A DNA stretch of 64,000 nt from Aureobasidium sp. EXF-3400 (lineage: Eukaryota > Ascomycota > Dothideomycetes > Dothideales > Saccotheciaceae): NCBI GenBank assembly GCA_024195585.1, contig SWBL01000041.1:62001-126000 (forward strand). Reading direction: 5' to 3'. The notes under the pieces were generated by a model. That model was given only the letters and a program-made list of their open reading frames with translations, was not told the DNA's origin and searched no databases. Of the stretch, positions 22,720-34,429 are shown piece after piece (positions within the stretch are counted from its first letter, which is position 1; each line of letters begins with the position of its first letter). Position numbers and translations under genes: made by a program.

Positions 22720-24319
22720 ATGCCGTTGAAAGTCATCATTGTTGGTGCCGGTATTGCAGGTCTCTGCGCAGCCATAGCACTTCGTCAGGCAGGACACGAA
22801 GTTGAGGTGCACCAACCTTTCCCAATTCTCTTTGGACCTGTTCATCTGCTTACCAGGCAAAGATCTTCGAGAAGTCCAAGTTTGCTACCGAGACCGGTGC
22901 CGCTCTCATCATCTCTCCAAACGGCGCACGCGTCCTGTCCAGCCTGAACTTCTCATTTCACAAAGCGCGTGCGGTCGAAGTGACTAGCTGGCGCGTGTTG
23001 AGAGGCGACAATCAAGCTCAACTCATCAGTGTCGACTTGAGCTCTGCAAGAGACAAATTCGGCGCTGGGATATGGGCTGTTCATCGCGTGGACTTGCACA
23101 ATGAATTGCTTCGACTTGCGTTAGACGCAGATCTTCCGGGGTGTCCGATACGTCTGCATCTTTCATCTGAGGTGATCAAAGCGTCGCCTGCTGGGCAAAT
23201 CTACCTCAAAGATGGCACAGTACATATTGCTGATCTGCTGATCGGAGCTGATGGTCTGCACTCAATGATGAAAAGTGCTGTGAATGTTAAGTCTAGAGGA
23301 CCCATATCGACGGGGCTCAGTGCCTTTCGCTTTCTCATTGAGACAAACAAGCTCAAAGCCTCCGAGTCCATTGCTACAATCCTGAACAATAAGAACCATT
23401 CAGCCACCCTACTCGCGGATGTTACTGATACCACCAAAGAGCGCCACATCATCTGGTACCCTTGCAGGGAGTGAGCTACAAGCAAGTCCAAGAAAAGTGA
23501 GGATTGTACTGACATGCTTGAAAGTGGACAAACGCTGAACTTTGTTGGCATCCATCCAAGCAAGGATATTGATGGTGACGACCCCGAAGGTATGTATAGT
23601 CACGCGATTTGGTCGCACAAGCTGACATCGATCTCTCAGCTGCCAGACGCACCATGATAGAAGAGTTCATTCATTTTGCCCCCGAGATCTTGGAGATGAT
23701 CAGGTGAGAAGCAGTAGAGCTACGGGTAGGATCCTACCGCTGATCCGACTGCAGGCATTCCTCGGATGTCAAATGCTGGCCATTGTCTGTTCATGAGCCT
23801 CTGGAATCCTGGTACAACGAGAGCATTGTCCTCATAGGCGACGCCGCTCATCCTGTAGATCTCTTTGATCCTTCTTACTTTGCTACCCTGTAAATACCTA
23901 ACACGATTACACAGATGCTTCCTTTCGGTGGCCAAGGCTCAAACATCGCAATCGAAGACGGCGGCACCCTTGGTCACCTCTTTCGCAACACGGATAACGT
24001 TGCCGCCATCCCACATCTACTCAAACTATTCCAAGAAGCTAGAAAGGCAAGGGCTACCAGAGTACAGATCCTATCCACTGTGAGGGCGGGTCGGGAAGCC
24101 GAAGTGCATGAGGCGTTGGTGCCTTGGGTTCAAGATGTGGAGAAGGATGTTCCTGGTAATCTGGCTGAGAGGACTGCTCATGACTACGGGTAAGACATCA
24201 TCTCAAGATGCCACGTTGACAAGCTAATTCATGCACGTTCTAGGTATGATGTTTACAGAGAGTGTGATCTCATGTTGGAAGCTTTGGCTCAGAAAGGTGG
24301 CTTTGAAGAGCACGCATGA
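22720..24319 (+). CDS. FAD-dependent monooxygenase, salicylate-hydroxylase-like
   Basis: Predicted 424 aa in seven exons; introns 22807-22862, 23471-23524, 23590-23639, 23704-23754, 23855-23914 and 24190-24243. Exon sum is 1275 nt. It is a group A (PHBH-fold) flavoprotein hydroxylase: GAGIAGLCAAIAL at residues 9-21 binds the FAD ADP moiety, LLIGADGLHS is the DG motif, and IGDAAHP followed by GQGSNIAIEDGG is the second FAD motif. The first intron acceptor is ambiguous (22856 or 22862); 22862 gives EVEIFEKS, the usual end of the first beta-alpha-beta unit. No transmembrane tail is seen. By family it would hydroxylate, or hydroxylate and decarboxylate, a phenolic ring. In this cluster the resorcylic product is the natural substrate candidate. 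Confidence 0.92.
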
Positions 24320-24900
24320 AATCGAAAGTCGGATGAACGAGGGATAATCTAGTATGACATACAGAAACTTTGGGCTCATCCACAAGGCCCTAAGCTTTGG
24401 TTTCGAATGAGGCTGCCAATGGTGGAGCTTGATCAGGGTTAGGGTTACTTAAAACATCCATACTTTCTATGTCGGGTTTCTCTAGAGTGAGATTAGGCTT
24501 TAGTTCCATGAAGGTTTCATTCTATCCGTCTGAAACTCAGAATGTTGCCGGGACTAGTACATTAGGTATAGCATTAGCGTAGGGTGTCAATTGAAGCTTA
24601 CAAAATCCTGGCATGACCAGATGAAGGAGTAGGTTGATAGCGTGACCCAGCTCATTGTCTTAGAGATCCATGCGTCATCTTGTAGAATTCACTATTGGTC
24701 GATAGATAGGATGAATAGAATAAACATTGATTAGAATGCCATAGAACTCACCTATCTCCACCACTATAGAGCGCTATACACTATCCCGTGCTACGCGTAA
24801 TATCTCCATTTGTGTTAAATTCTTTGATATACTTGCCTGCCGATACTGAGTCCCTTGACCAGCTTGTATACTTGCGATGATGTCTTGTCGAGTTTATGTC
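24320..24900. other. Intergenic, 581 bp, convergent 3' flanks; likely cluster border
   Basis: No gene recognised. Moderately AT-rich. It separates the last biosynthetic gene from an unrelated F-box gene, so it is the probable right border of the PKS cluster. Confidence 0.5.
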
Positions 24901-26768
24901 TCAAACCACTCTGTCGTGGCTTATCGAAGAACCAGCAAGTGGAAAACTATGCCACTTTTTTTTCCAATCGCCTCTTTCAGCCTCGGGCCAAACACGGTAG
25001 ACAGCCTGCGCAGTCATCACGTCGTCCATCGAGGAACTAAGAGTATCATGTTCTTCCACATATTCTCTGTCCAGCGTTTCCTCGTGATCGTACTCGCTGA
25101 CGAAACATTCATGCGGTCTGTCATCTCGATCATTGCGAATGCATGTCCATGAGCGGCCGATGTAGGTCAGTATATCGACTAACGAGTTGCATCCGTCTGT
25201 CTTTTGCATACGGAGGGACAAGTGTATTAGCGGAGGGGAGAATCCGGCTTTTGACATAGAGATGGTGCGGAAGATTGACCGTGCGAGGGTTCTATCAAAG
25301 GCGAAGTTGATGAGTGTGTTATCAAGGATGACTCGTTTGTCTTTGTCAGTAACCTGCACACCTGTGTAAAAGTTTTCAAACTCGACGATTGACTCGAAGC
25401 GCGCTGGGAATGGCTGTGGGCAGTATACGGCCAGATGCATTTTGCGAACATGGCGGAAACCGCCGAGGGCATGATATATGGCTACTTCGTTTGCGTCGCC
25501 TTGGGATCTCATGATACACAGGGCTAGCTCTTCTACTTGCGGACACGTCTTCTGTAACGCGAGGATAAAACCTACACCCGCGAGGTTCGCTGCAGTGGGT
25601 TGTTCTTCGGAACAAGATAAGAGTAGGCATCGCAGGCGGTGTCCACAGTGATCGAAAACAGGTAAGAGAGTATGTTTAGCTCGAGAGGTCCCGGGAGCTT
25701 TAAGCTGTCGAGGAATGGTAAGGATGTTATCAAAGTTTCAACAGCCTCAGTTGTTTCTGTGTCTAGATTCCCATATTCGACACTCAAGGACAACTGTCTA
25801 AGCGAGGAAAGTCGACAAGAAGATAACCAGAGGAGCGCCTCATCTTCCAAATGATAGTGAACCGTCAGGCTTTCCAAGCTTGAAAAGTCTGTCACCGAAC
25901 TCCACTGCCGAAGAGCACAGGCTGAATCGTTCGAGACGATATTTAGGCTCTTCAATGAGCCCAAGCCTGGAGAAGAAGCACCGGATATACTGCCGCGCTG
26001 GTATCTATGTCTAGGTCCCCGCAACGCTTGAAGAAGCCATGGGGAGCTTCCACCAGACCGCCAGAACAGATTGATTTCTCGCAGGCTCGGCGTGGCACCC
26101 GCAAGCATATCCATAATTGCATATTCGTGGTAGTTTGCATAACTATCTTCGAGATAATCGTACTCAACAGATACAGAGTAGAGACACGGCGAAGTAGCCA
26201 ACTCGATTTCGTAAGGGTCAAGGACGATTGGTTCTGCAGCAGGCCGGAAGAGGCAACGCAGCACGAAGTTTCGCATATGCAGTCGGAGACTTGGCCGGTC
26301 ATGATTGATGTATCTCAGGATGGACGCAGGGATCTGCTCTTTACAGCCCCAAGTGACTTCCTGAAGGATTGGAAGCTTCTTTATCAGACAGCTCAATTCC
26401 CCCCACTCGGAATCTCCATGGACTGGTATCCGGTCGCGCATACCCACAAAGCAGTATTTCCAAGGCTCCGCAGGATTATCCCCGCAATCAATGAACGTCT
26501 GAGCGGTTGGATGTTGGTAGAGGGTGTTTGCGAGGACTTTGACATGCTGAACGTATTGGAAGCTTCGCGTTCTTTGTAGTATGCTATTCCATGCGTTCAC
26601 TGCAGAGCTCAGCGATTCCGGCGAGGAGAAATTGATGGTGATGCTGCTGTACAGATGCTTCCTTGAGAAGTCGTGACATTGTCGATTGACCAGGCAGAAA
26701 TTGCAAAGATCGCGGTGATTAAGATATGCGCTCACATGGTACAGGGAGTCCAGTGATAATAAAGCCAT
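24901..26768 (-). pseudogene. F-box/LRR-like protein gene with an apparent frameshift
   Basis: The first reading frame (26768 down to about 25670) starts with an F-box-like segment (SLDSLYHVSAYLNHRDLCNFCLV wording over residues 5-27) and continues with leucine-rich repeat-like helices, about 365 aa. Near 25670 coding quality moves to another frame: the first frame runs into a stop at 25572, while the other reads on through LRCLLLSCSEEQ, NLAGVGFILALQ and CPQVEELALCI to a stop at 24901. A one-base deletion around 25670 explains this best. Two poor introns ending at a TTACAG could also rejoin the frames, but they would discard the LRR-like stretch and need GTGGAC or GTTCCG donors. Without the lesion the protein would be about 620 aa, an SCF substrate adaptor of unknown target. 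A sequencing error is possible. Confidence 0.6.
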
Positions 26769-27030
26769 GTCGAGTTGACTTCACATGCACTTAGAATTCT
26801 GCTTGGAGTGATCGACAAAGTCAGACCGCTAACGGAGGTACGATGGTACTTGAACAACGGAGAATTGAATCTGGGGAAGCCGTGCTTATAAGCCATATGG
26901 GGGCACGTGCCAATGAGCTAGATTCACGAAGACGCGAGGAAGAATCAATTGTCAACAGAATTTTTTAGGTCACAAGACCGCTACTACTATTATCTCTATC
27001 TGCTGTACAGGATATAATTACACATTAAAC

Positions 27031-28783
27031 CTAAGAAGTAGGGGCACGGCCGTTGTAGTTGACACCAGCAGCGGCGGTGTAGTTGGCGAAGCAGTCGTAG
27101 TTGTAGTTGATCTCGTTGGCTCTCTTCTGCAAGACACTGACCATGGTGTCGAAAGGACAGAGACCATCCTTGTCAACAGGGCAGCCAGGGTGGGAGTCGG
27201 AAACAGGGATGACGGCATCGTTGATCAGGAAACGAATCTGCTTGGTGACGTTTCTAGAAGGGCAGGTCATGATCTGGGTGGTGAAGTGGGTGGCAAAGGG
27301 AACGATCTTGCTAGCAACAAACGAGTTGGTGCCCTGGTTGCCAGTAGCGCTGAGAGCGGGACCCTTGAACAAGGCGGTGAAGTTGAAGGCAGTCAGGGTG
27401 TCAAGAACGACGACTTCGTGGGTGGCATCGGCGTAGATGGACTGGTTCAGGGGGAAGTAGGTCGACGAGTTGTCGTAAGTCTTGTTGAGAGCTGAGTTGG
27501 CTGGGGGGTAGGTGTGGGTGAAGCGAGCGAGCCACTCCTCGAGGAAACCCTTGCCTTGAGCAGCGGACACAGGCGAACCAGGACCGTTGTTGTAGTAGAA
27601 AGACAAGTCGTAGTAGTACTCGTAGTTGATGAAGTCCTCCTGGGTGAAGAGACCGCAGAAGCTGGAGTAGCCGAGAGCGTTGGTCTCGTAGGAGCAGAGC
27701 TGGAGCATATCAATGACATCGGAGGAGGTGAAGTTGAGGGCACCAGAAACCTGAGAGTTCAGTCTGGCAAGAGTTGCGTTGAATGCGTTGTTGGCGAACT
27801 TGTTGGCAACAGTGCTACCGATGCTACCGCGGCTGGCAATGTTGGAGTTGGGGCAGACGTCGTAAGGAGCACCAGAGTTGTTGACGGTCGAGTTCTCAAC
27901 AAGAATCTCAATGTTGACCTGGTTCAGGTACTCGGGGACACCGAAGAAACCAGCAGCAAAGTTCTCGGCAGTCTTGACCATGCGGTCTTGCGACTCAGTG
28001 CGGAAGACGGGAAGAGCATCCTGCTCGGTGAAGTTGTTGAGGAGCTCACCGTACAGCTGACGGTACTCGATACCGAGTTGGAAGTTTTGGCTGCGGCCAA
28101 AGGGAGTAAGAAGCTCAGCACCGAGCTTGTAAGTCCAGTCAGCCAAGAAAGTCAGCTCACCGGTGACATTGAAGCCAGAAGCGGTGGCATTGCGGACCTT
28201 CTGGGAGAAAGTAGAAGGACCAGCACCGCTAGTGGGGTAACGAGCACCGTGGCGGTACAACAGGAGCATCTGGTTGATGGTGCAGCCATCGGGGATCAGG
28301 GGGTTGGCCTCATCCAGACCATAGTCGGCAGACGAGACCGAGTACCAGGGACTGAGGTTACCCCAGTACTTTGTAATGTCAAACTTGTCACCAAAGGCAG
28401 ACGAGCCGTGAGGCTGAGGAACAGCCAGAGGGAAAGCGGCAGCAGCAGCCGAGTTGTAGGGGTACAGGGGAGCGGTCTGGATGGCATCGCCCTCAAGACC
28501 AGTCGGGGTAGGTCCAGGGAAGCCGACCTCGGACTCGTTGGGGAAGATAGAGGTGTTGACCTTGGCTGGACAACTGTCAATTGAACTGCACATATAACTG
28601 ACGAGTATGCTACTTACTGCCGGAAGGAGGGAAGACATCGCTGGTTGTTGAGCCGGCAATCTTGGAGTCGGAAACGACGCTGGAGCTGGCCTTGGTGGCC
28701 GAGCTCATGGAGCTAACAGCAGCAGCAGAGGCCACATCGGCAGCGAGGGCCAGGGCAGCTACGTTGAACAAGGAAGAGAGCAT
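27031..28783 (-). CDS. Secreted histidine acid phosphatase / phytase-like enzyme
   Basis: Predicted 566 aa in two exons (intron 28566-28617). The N-terminus (MLSSLFNVAALALAADVASA) is a good signal peptide. The histidine phosphatase signature is RHGARYPT with the nucleophile His161. The C-terminal proton-donor motif reads ATHEVVVLD with His438-Glu439 where HAP phytases usually have His-Asp. Many N-glycosylation sequons and eight or more Cys residues fit an extracellular enzyme. Family reaction: phosphomonoester hydrolysis, often of phytate. Codon choice is strongly biased to C- and G-ending codons, unlike the neighbours, which suggests high expression and leaves a long open frame on the opposite strand. 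No link to the PKS cluster is evident. Confidence 0.9.
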
Positions 28784-29873
28784 CTTGGTCGAGTTGATGG
28801 AGTCTCAGGTGTCTACAGCTTGGGATCTGTGAGTGCCGACGACCTGACATTTGTACCACAGCAGCCATCAAGGTCTCGGCAGGCTACGGCAGATCCCCCA
28901 GGCCATATCAGGCAGCTCGCACCATCCACGGCCGGCGAGAAGCGCATGAACTGAGCATGCTTCCCACGGTGTCGGCAGCAAAAGTGTAATCGTGCATACC
29001 ATCGTCGTCATCCGGAAAGAGCTTCGCGCCAAGATTTCGGCCAAGACCCAAAGATAGCTTGTCTTGATCGCACGTGTTTCGACGTGCTTTTGAAGCTCTC
29101 GGCTAGTGGCCACCAAACACTACCAGGGCCGACAAAAGCAACAGAAGCACGTGTGTCGCTTCCCAGGAACCATCGACGGCATGGACCAGGGTCGTCTTGC
29201 CATTGGCAGCTTCAGTCCATCCTTCGAGACATTGAGCGCCCATGGCTTGTCAAGATCCAAATCTTGATGCTTCTCAATATCTGGCCCGCTCGTCGTCGAC
29301 TCTTGAGCCGGACATTACCCCACTACAGCCATCCACTACACGCCATATTCAGTAATTGTACATGCTAAGCATGCGCCTCGGGTCCTTGGCAGGTGCTTGC
29401 TCGCATACTTAACCATATCGAAGCTTGGACGTCATACCGTCGTCGATTAGCATCGGGGAACGGCTGGGGGCGCCGATTGACTTTGATCTGCCTTCAGAAT
29501 TCAGGCCCTGTTCATTGGTTTTCTCGCCAAAAAGCTAGTCAACGAGCGACCTCAAAAATCCAAATCTGTTCGTTTCCAACTTTTTGGGGGAGCACGGGCA
29601 TACAAGTACTTGAATCCTTTGGACTTTTTGGTGAGATTTCTTGATAAACGCGCTCAGTGTCTGACCCCTATCTCGTTTTGGAGACATGATCCCTCGGACA
29701 CGCGTTCGAATTGCCCGTACGAGCTGCGCCTCAGCGCTTGCAGACCGCTGCGCGACATGGATCTGTATTTTGTAGCATTTCTTTGTAAGTCCCCGACATG
29801 CTGATTCTCGCATGCTACTCGTCTTTCGTGCGAGACAAGGACTGGTCATCCCATCTCGACCTCACCACTACAA
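28784..29873. other. Intergenic, 1090 bp, between two divergent genes
   Basis: Promoters of the phosphatase and of the DUF3405 gene. I found no convincing gene, repeat or tRNA; short open frames lack family features. Confidence 0.5.
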
Positions 29874-31818
29874 ATGCGCGGGCTCCAGCCGCCATTCTGC
29901 AATCGGCCTCTCAGGTTGTTGCGCAACATTACCGCTGCTGCTTTGATTCTGTGTCTCGTGCTATACCATATCCCTGAACGAACATGGAGAGGCGCTCGAA
30001 TGCTGTTCTTTGGCGCGCACTGGGAGAGGTTTCCTCTGTAGGTGCATACCTCGTTCCTGACTCCTCCTCTGCTAATGGCTACTTCGCAGGCTCGATGGGT
30101 ATTATTCTGGCATTCGCAGCCTTGTACCATCGCTATATCATGAGCAGTCTACTGCGTCTCTCGATCAGACCAGCAAGGATGGCTTCACTGTGCGACTGGA
30201 AGAGCAGGAAATACACAATCGCTTGGTCGAATACAACCCCTACCACGGTTTCCGAAATACTGCTGGCCGACCGGGTTTTATGCAAGAATGCTTTCTAGAC
30301 GATGCGCGAACCGTCGCCATTCCCAAAGTCTATTCTTGTCTCGGTATGCCGCAAGACCATCCCGACCCTCTCTACGGCTCCTATAAAGTACTTGGTCTTC
30401 GGGATGACGTATGCTTCGACCGCACTGGTCGCTTGGGAGCCTATGGCTCAGCCATACAATCGGGAATAAGCAAAGGTGCTCAATTCGGTGATCGTGCGAC
30501 CCAGCGAAGCTCGATAAATTGGAGCAATGTCGACTGGGCAGCTGCACAAAAGAGATGTTATGATGACAACACACTACGATCTAGTTCCAAAAGCGCAGAG
30601 AAATTCACAGCAGCAGATAACTTGCCGCACATTCCCAGACAGGCAGTTGTATTACGAACATGGACAGGCTACCGCTATACACGTCAAGCTATAATGAATC
30701 TCAGGGCGCTTATCAGTGAAGTCTCTCTGGGCTCTGGCGGCGAGTACGATGTTCACCTGCTTGTCCATGTCAAGAACAATTCGGCGCGCTTTTGGGAGTC
30801 GGAGGAGCTGTACAACCAGATCCGCAAAGAAAGTGTACCAGCAGAGTTCCGTGGTCTGGTCACACTTTGGTCCGAGAAACAAATGGAAATAGTCTACCCT
30901 GGCCCATTCTGCAATGAGACTCTAAACAGGTCTGAACAGCCCCTCTACGGCGTTTACAGGAGTTCTCACATGCCACTGCAGTGGTTTGCGCAACACAATA
31001 CACAATATGAGCATTTCTGGAACTGGGAAATGGACATTCGCTATATTGGTCATTACTACGAATTCTTCGACCGTCTGGGACAATGGGCGAAGTCACAACC
31101 AAGGCGCGGCATCTGGGAACGCAGCGCGAAGTATTATTTCGAGAAGCTGCATGGAACGTGGGCAGAATTTTCTGATGTCGTGGAGAAAGAGAATCCCGTC
31201 GCTATCTCTGGGCCCCTTCGCTTCGCTGGTTTCCCCGTGCTCGAATCGCAAGCGCAATACAATGTATCTAGTACAGGATTCGGAGAGGATGCCGATCTGA
31301 TCACAATGAGTCCCCTATTCGACCCTGAGGACTCGGGATGGTTCTTCGAACGGGATGTCACAGGGTACGATACACAGCTGCCGATTCCACCACGTCGCAT
31401 TGCAATCATCGCGGCAGCGCGAATGTCTCGTCAGCTCCTCAATCTAATGCACGACGAGATGATCGAGTTGAAACGCACCATGTGGACTGAGATGTGGCCA
31501 CCGAGTCTAGCTTTGCACTACGGGTTGAAAGCAACTTTTGCACCGCATCCTGTTTACTACGATCGCGACTGGCCAATTATAACAGCTGATAGAACATTCA
31601 ATGCTGGTAAGTTTGGTTCGTCTGGAGGCAATGCTTCGTCTGTGTTTGGAGCATTTGAGCACAACTTTATCGGAAGTACCTGGTATTGCAGTACAAAATT
31701 TGCGGGGGACCTTTGGAAAGCCTGGCTTGGTCGCGGCAGTCGCGAAAACAGGTCACGAAATGGGCTCGATCAGATGTGTTTACGTTCTATGCTCTTGCAC
31801 GCAGTAAAGCATGAGTGA
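29874..31818 (+). CDS. DUF3405 family type II membrane protein
   Basis: Predicted 630 aa in two exons (intron 30038-30089; GTAGGT donor; exon sum 1893 nt). The first exon gives a short cytosolic head and one membrane segment (ITAAALILCLVLYHI, about residues 20-34), so a signal-anchor, Golgi or ER topology is likely. The luminal part has the DUF3405 hallmarks: AVVLRTWTGYRYTRQAIMNLR, YDVHLLVHVK, HFWNWEMDIRYIGHYYEFF, ADLITMSPLFDP and GSTWYC. The DxD-like WEMDIRY stretch and fold suggest a glycosyltransferase-like role, but no biochemical function is established for the family. It is not linked to its neighbours by orientation. Confidence 0.88.
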
Positions 31819-32042
31819 GTCATGGTTGAGAATCTGTTGGAGACAACAAACTCTCGTCCCCATCGACGCTTGGATCTCGCTCGTCGGCTAATGCCCCGAT
31901 CGTTCGCTCCTCCCCAGACCCCGCTCCACAGCAGCGACACCGAAATTTCCCTTTTCGGCGGTGGGTCAAACATCGGAGTCAGCGCGAGTCATATAGATAA
32001 AGCTTCGCTGTCCATCACGGTCCATCACCTGGCCGTCCAAAC

Positions 32043-33706
32043 ATGACTGACATGACGGATTCTTCGTGTTCACGCACCGCAAGCCAGGATGACAATCGAT
32101 TCACGCGACACATTGAGCCTCTCGCTGTCGAGGACAACGCACAAGAATTTGAGCTGACCGGTCTCAACCTGATCACAGTCATATCTGGACTGGTACTTGC
32201 CATCTTTCTGGTATCACTGGACTCGGCAATTGTCGCGACAGCGATCCCATATGTGACAGCGGAGTTCAAGTCTGCTGGCGACACTGCTTGGTATGGAAGC
32301 GCATACACTCTTGCAACCTGCGCTCTGCAACCTATTGCTGGCAAGTTGTACGCCAAATTTTCTATCAAGGCAAGCCTTGTAATGATTCTTTCTTGAAAGA
32401 GGTCTGACCATTCCAGACAATGTTCCTCATCTTCATGGCACTATTCGAAATTGGGTCGCTGGTATGTGCCACAGCTCCAAACGCTGTAGGTTTGATTGTC
32501 GGAAGAGCGATCGCTGGAGCCGGAGCTGCTGGCTGTACAACTGGCGCTTTCTCGATTGTCGCGGTCTCTGTTCGCCTCCCGAGACGTACCACATATCTTA
32601 GTGCATTGCAATCAACCTTTGGCATCGGCATTATGTTGGGACCACTTCTCGGCGGAGTCCTGACTCAACGCGTTACTTGGAGATGGTGCTTCTACATCAA
32701 CCTCCCCATCGGCGCTGTCACAGTTCTATTTCTAGTCTTGTTCTTCCACCCGCCCAAAGCAAATCGGACAGACACCTCTGTGCAGAAGATGGCAAGTCTC
32801 GATTTTGTCGGTCTTCTGCTATTCGCACCAGCCACCATCATAATCCTTCTGGCCCTTCAGTGGGGAGGTCTGGTGTATGCTTGGGGAAGCGCCACCATCG
32901 TCGGACTCTTTGTTGGCGCCGCAGTCCTCACAGCCATCTTTGCTTTCTGGCAGAGACACAAAGGCGATGACGCTATGATACCTCCAAAGCTGTTCACTCA
33001 ACGCGTCGTCTTCTTCGCTTGTCTGACGGAACTCTTCGCAATGGGCACTGTCTATGTCGCCACATACTACCTGCCTCAATGGTTCCAAATAGTCAAAGGT
33101 GTTTCTCCCATCAGATCTGGTGTCATGTATCTACCATTGTCAATGTCGGATGTCGCTTCTGCCTTGATGGTGGGTATACTTCTGCCTTATGTTGGTCTCA
33201 CAAATCCTTTCATTCTGGCTGGCACGACTTTGCTGGCTGTCGGATCTGGTCTTTTGTCTACACTCAGCACATCTTCGGGTAGTCAATATTGGATTCCTTA
33301 TCAGATCCTTCCTGGCATGGGCGCTGGTATAACTCTCTGGATGCCATACGTGGCTATCCAAACAGTCTTGAAAGCCGAGGATATCCCTGTGGCCACCGCT
33401 TTGCTGCAATTCTTCCAATCTTTTGGAGCAGCACTGTTTCTGGCTCTTGCCCAAGCTGTTTTCACGAGTATTTTCACCGCCTCCCTCAAGTCTAGTGAAA
33501 TCGTCGGGTTGGATCTATCGATTATCGTGCATGCAGCTCCTGCGGATTTCAGAAATCTTGTTCCGAAGGAGGACCTTGCGCAAATTTTGCATGCGTACAA
33601 CCAGGGTGTAACGAGTACATTCTATCTTGGAGCAGGATTGGCTGCGGCGGCTTGTTTCGCAAGCTTTGGTATACAGTGGAAGAGCTTCAAGCCCAAGGGG
33701 GACTGA
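32043..33706 (+). CDS. MFS transporter, DHA2 (14-TM) family
   Basis: Predicted 538 aa in two exons. The intron (32370-32416) starts with GCAAGC and ends CCAG, a GC-AG intron. This junction gives FSIK-TMFL, the usual length; the alternative GTAATG donor nine bases later would insert three residues. Motifs: LDSAIVATAIPYV in TM1 (motif D1), GRAIAGAGAAG in TM4, GPLLGGVLTQRVTWRWCFYINLPIG in TM5 (motif C region). The C-terminal half contains the two extra helices of 14-TM porters. It is a plasma-membrane proton-coupled exporter of drugs or secondary metabolites by family; its substrate is unknown. It lies about 7.7 kb past the cluster border and is separated from it by unrelated genes. Confidence 0.92.
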
Positions 33707-34429
33707 ATTAGTTCATGCCGTAAGAAACTGTATTGGGAACAGCACTTTGGCGCAACCTTGTCTAACGAGACCGAGGAAGGTAGACGTGGGACTGAGCAGA
33801 GTGTTTCACGGCGGTCAAATGCTGCGAAGGGTTCATAGTTCGAGTCGCGGGAAGCATTGAGTCTTGGACTACCAAAGTGTCGGGCTCTCCCGCGCGTTTG
33901 ATCACACCAATCACAAGAGTCTTGTTGCCTTGCGATCAGTATGTAGCACCAGGTCCATATCTCATCGATCATCCCATCGTGCACGCGAACACTTTCGTTC
34001 ACCACGTTTATCGCACGCCCCATCGGTGTCCTTCCCAACATGAGCGTCGAGCCGAATATGATTTTACCCATCATCATCATCATCATTCATCTCTCTGTTA
34101 CTGAAAGGTTGCAGTTCTGTACAGTATTTACGTATACTCACCAAACAAGATTGCACCCGCGGTCTTCGCAGTACTGTTTGAGATTTCAGCGGCTGGTCAT
34201 ATCTGGCAATGCATGTGGGTAGACACAGCAAACACTCACGACGGAATCTAATGTTTGTCGCTAGTCACTACGAGGCATGGAGAATGATCGGACTGCATGC
34301 CTTGTGTGCTGTTTTCTACACCGTCGGTCTTTGGAATAGATGGTGATTCCGACTTCATCTCAATGCCTCGTGGGAAAAGCCAAATGGATTTCTTGCAGCT
34401 TCACCGATAAAATCGATGAGGTACACTAC
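33707..34429. other. Intergenic, 723 bp, convergent 3' flanks
   Basis: No supported gene. A CAT-repeat run at about 34071-34087 (ATCATCATCATCATCATT) is simple sequence. Confidence 0.5.

Noticed and set aside
27514..28584. 356-codon open frame on the plus strand
   Set aside because: It is antisense to the histidine acid phosphatase and is explained by that gene's strong codon bias; no domain, low-complexity Val/Glu/Gly composition.
32379..32416. GTAATG donor as the DHA2 intron start
   Set aside because: Gives a 38-nt intron and three extra residues in a conserved spacing; the GC donor fits better.
34071..34087. ATC/CAT trinucleotide run as coding His-rich sequence
   Set aside because: Simple repeat in an intergenic region with no surrounding gene.
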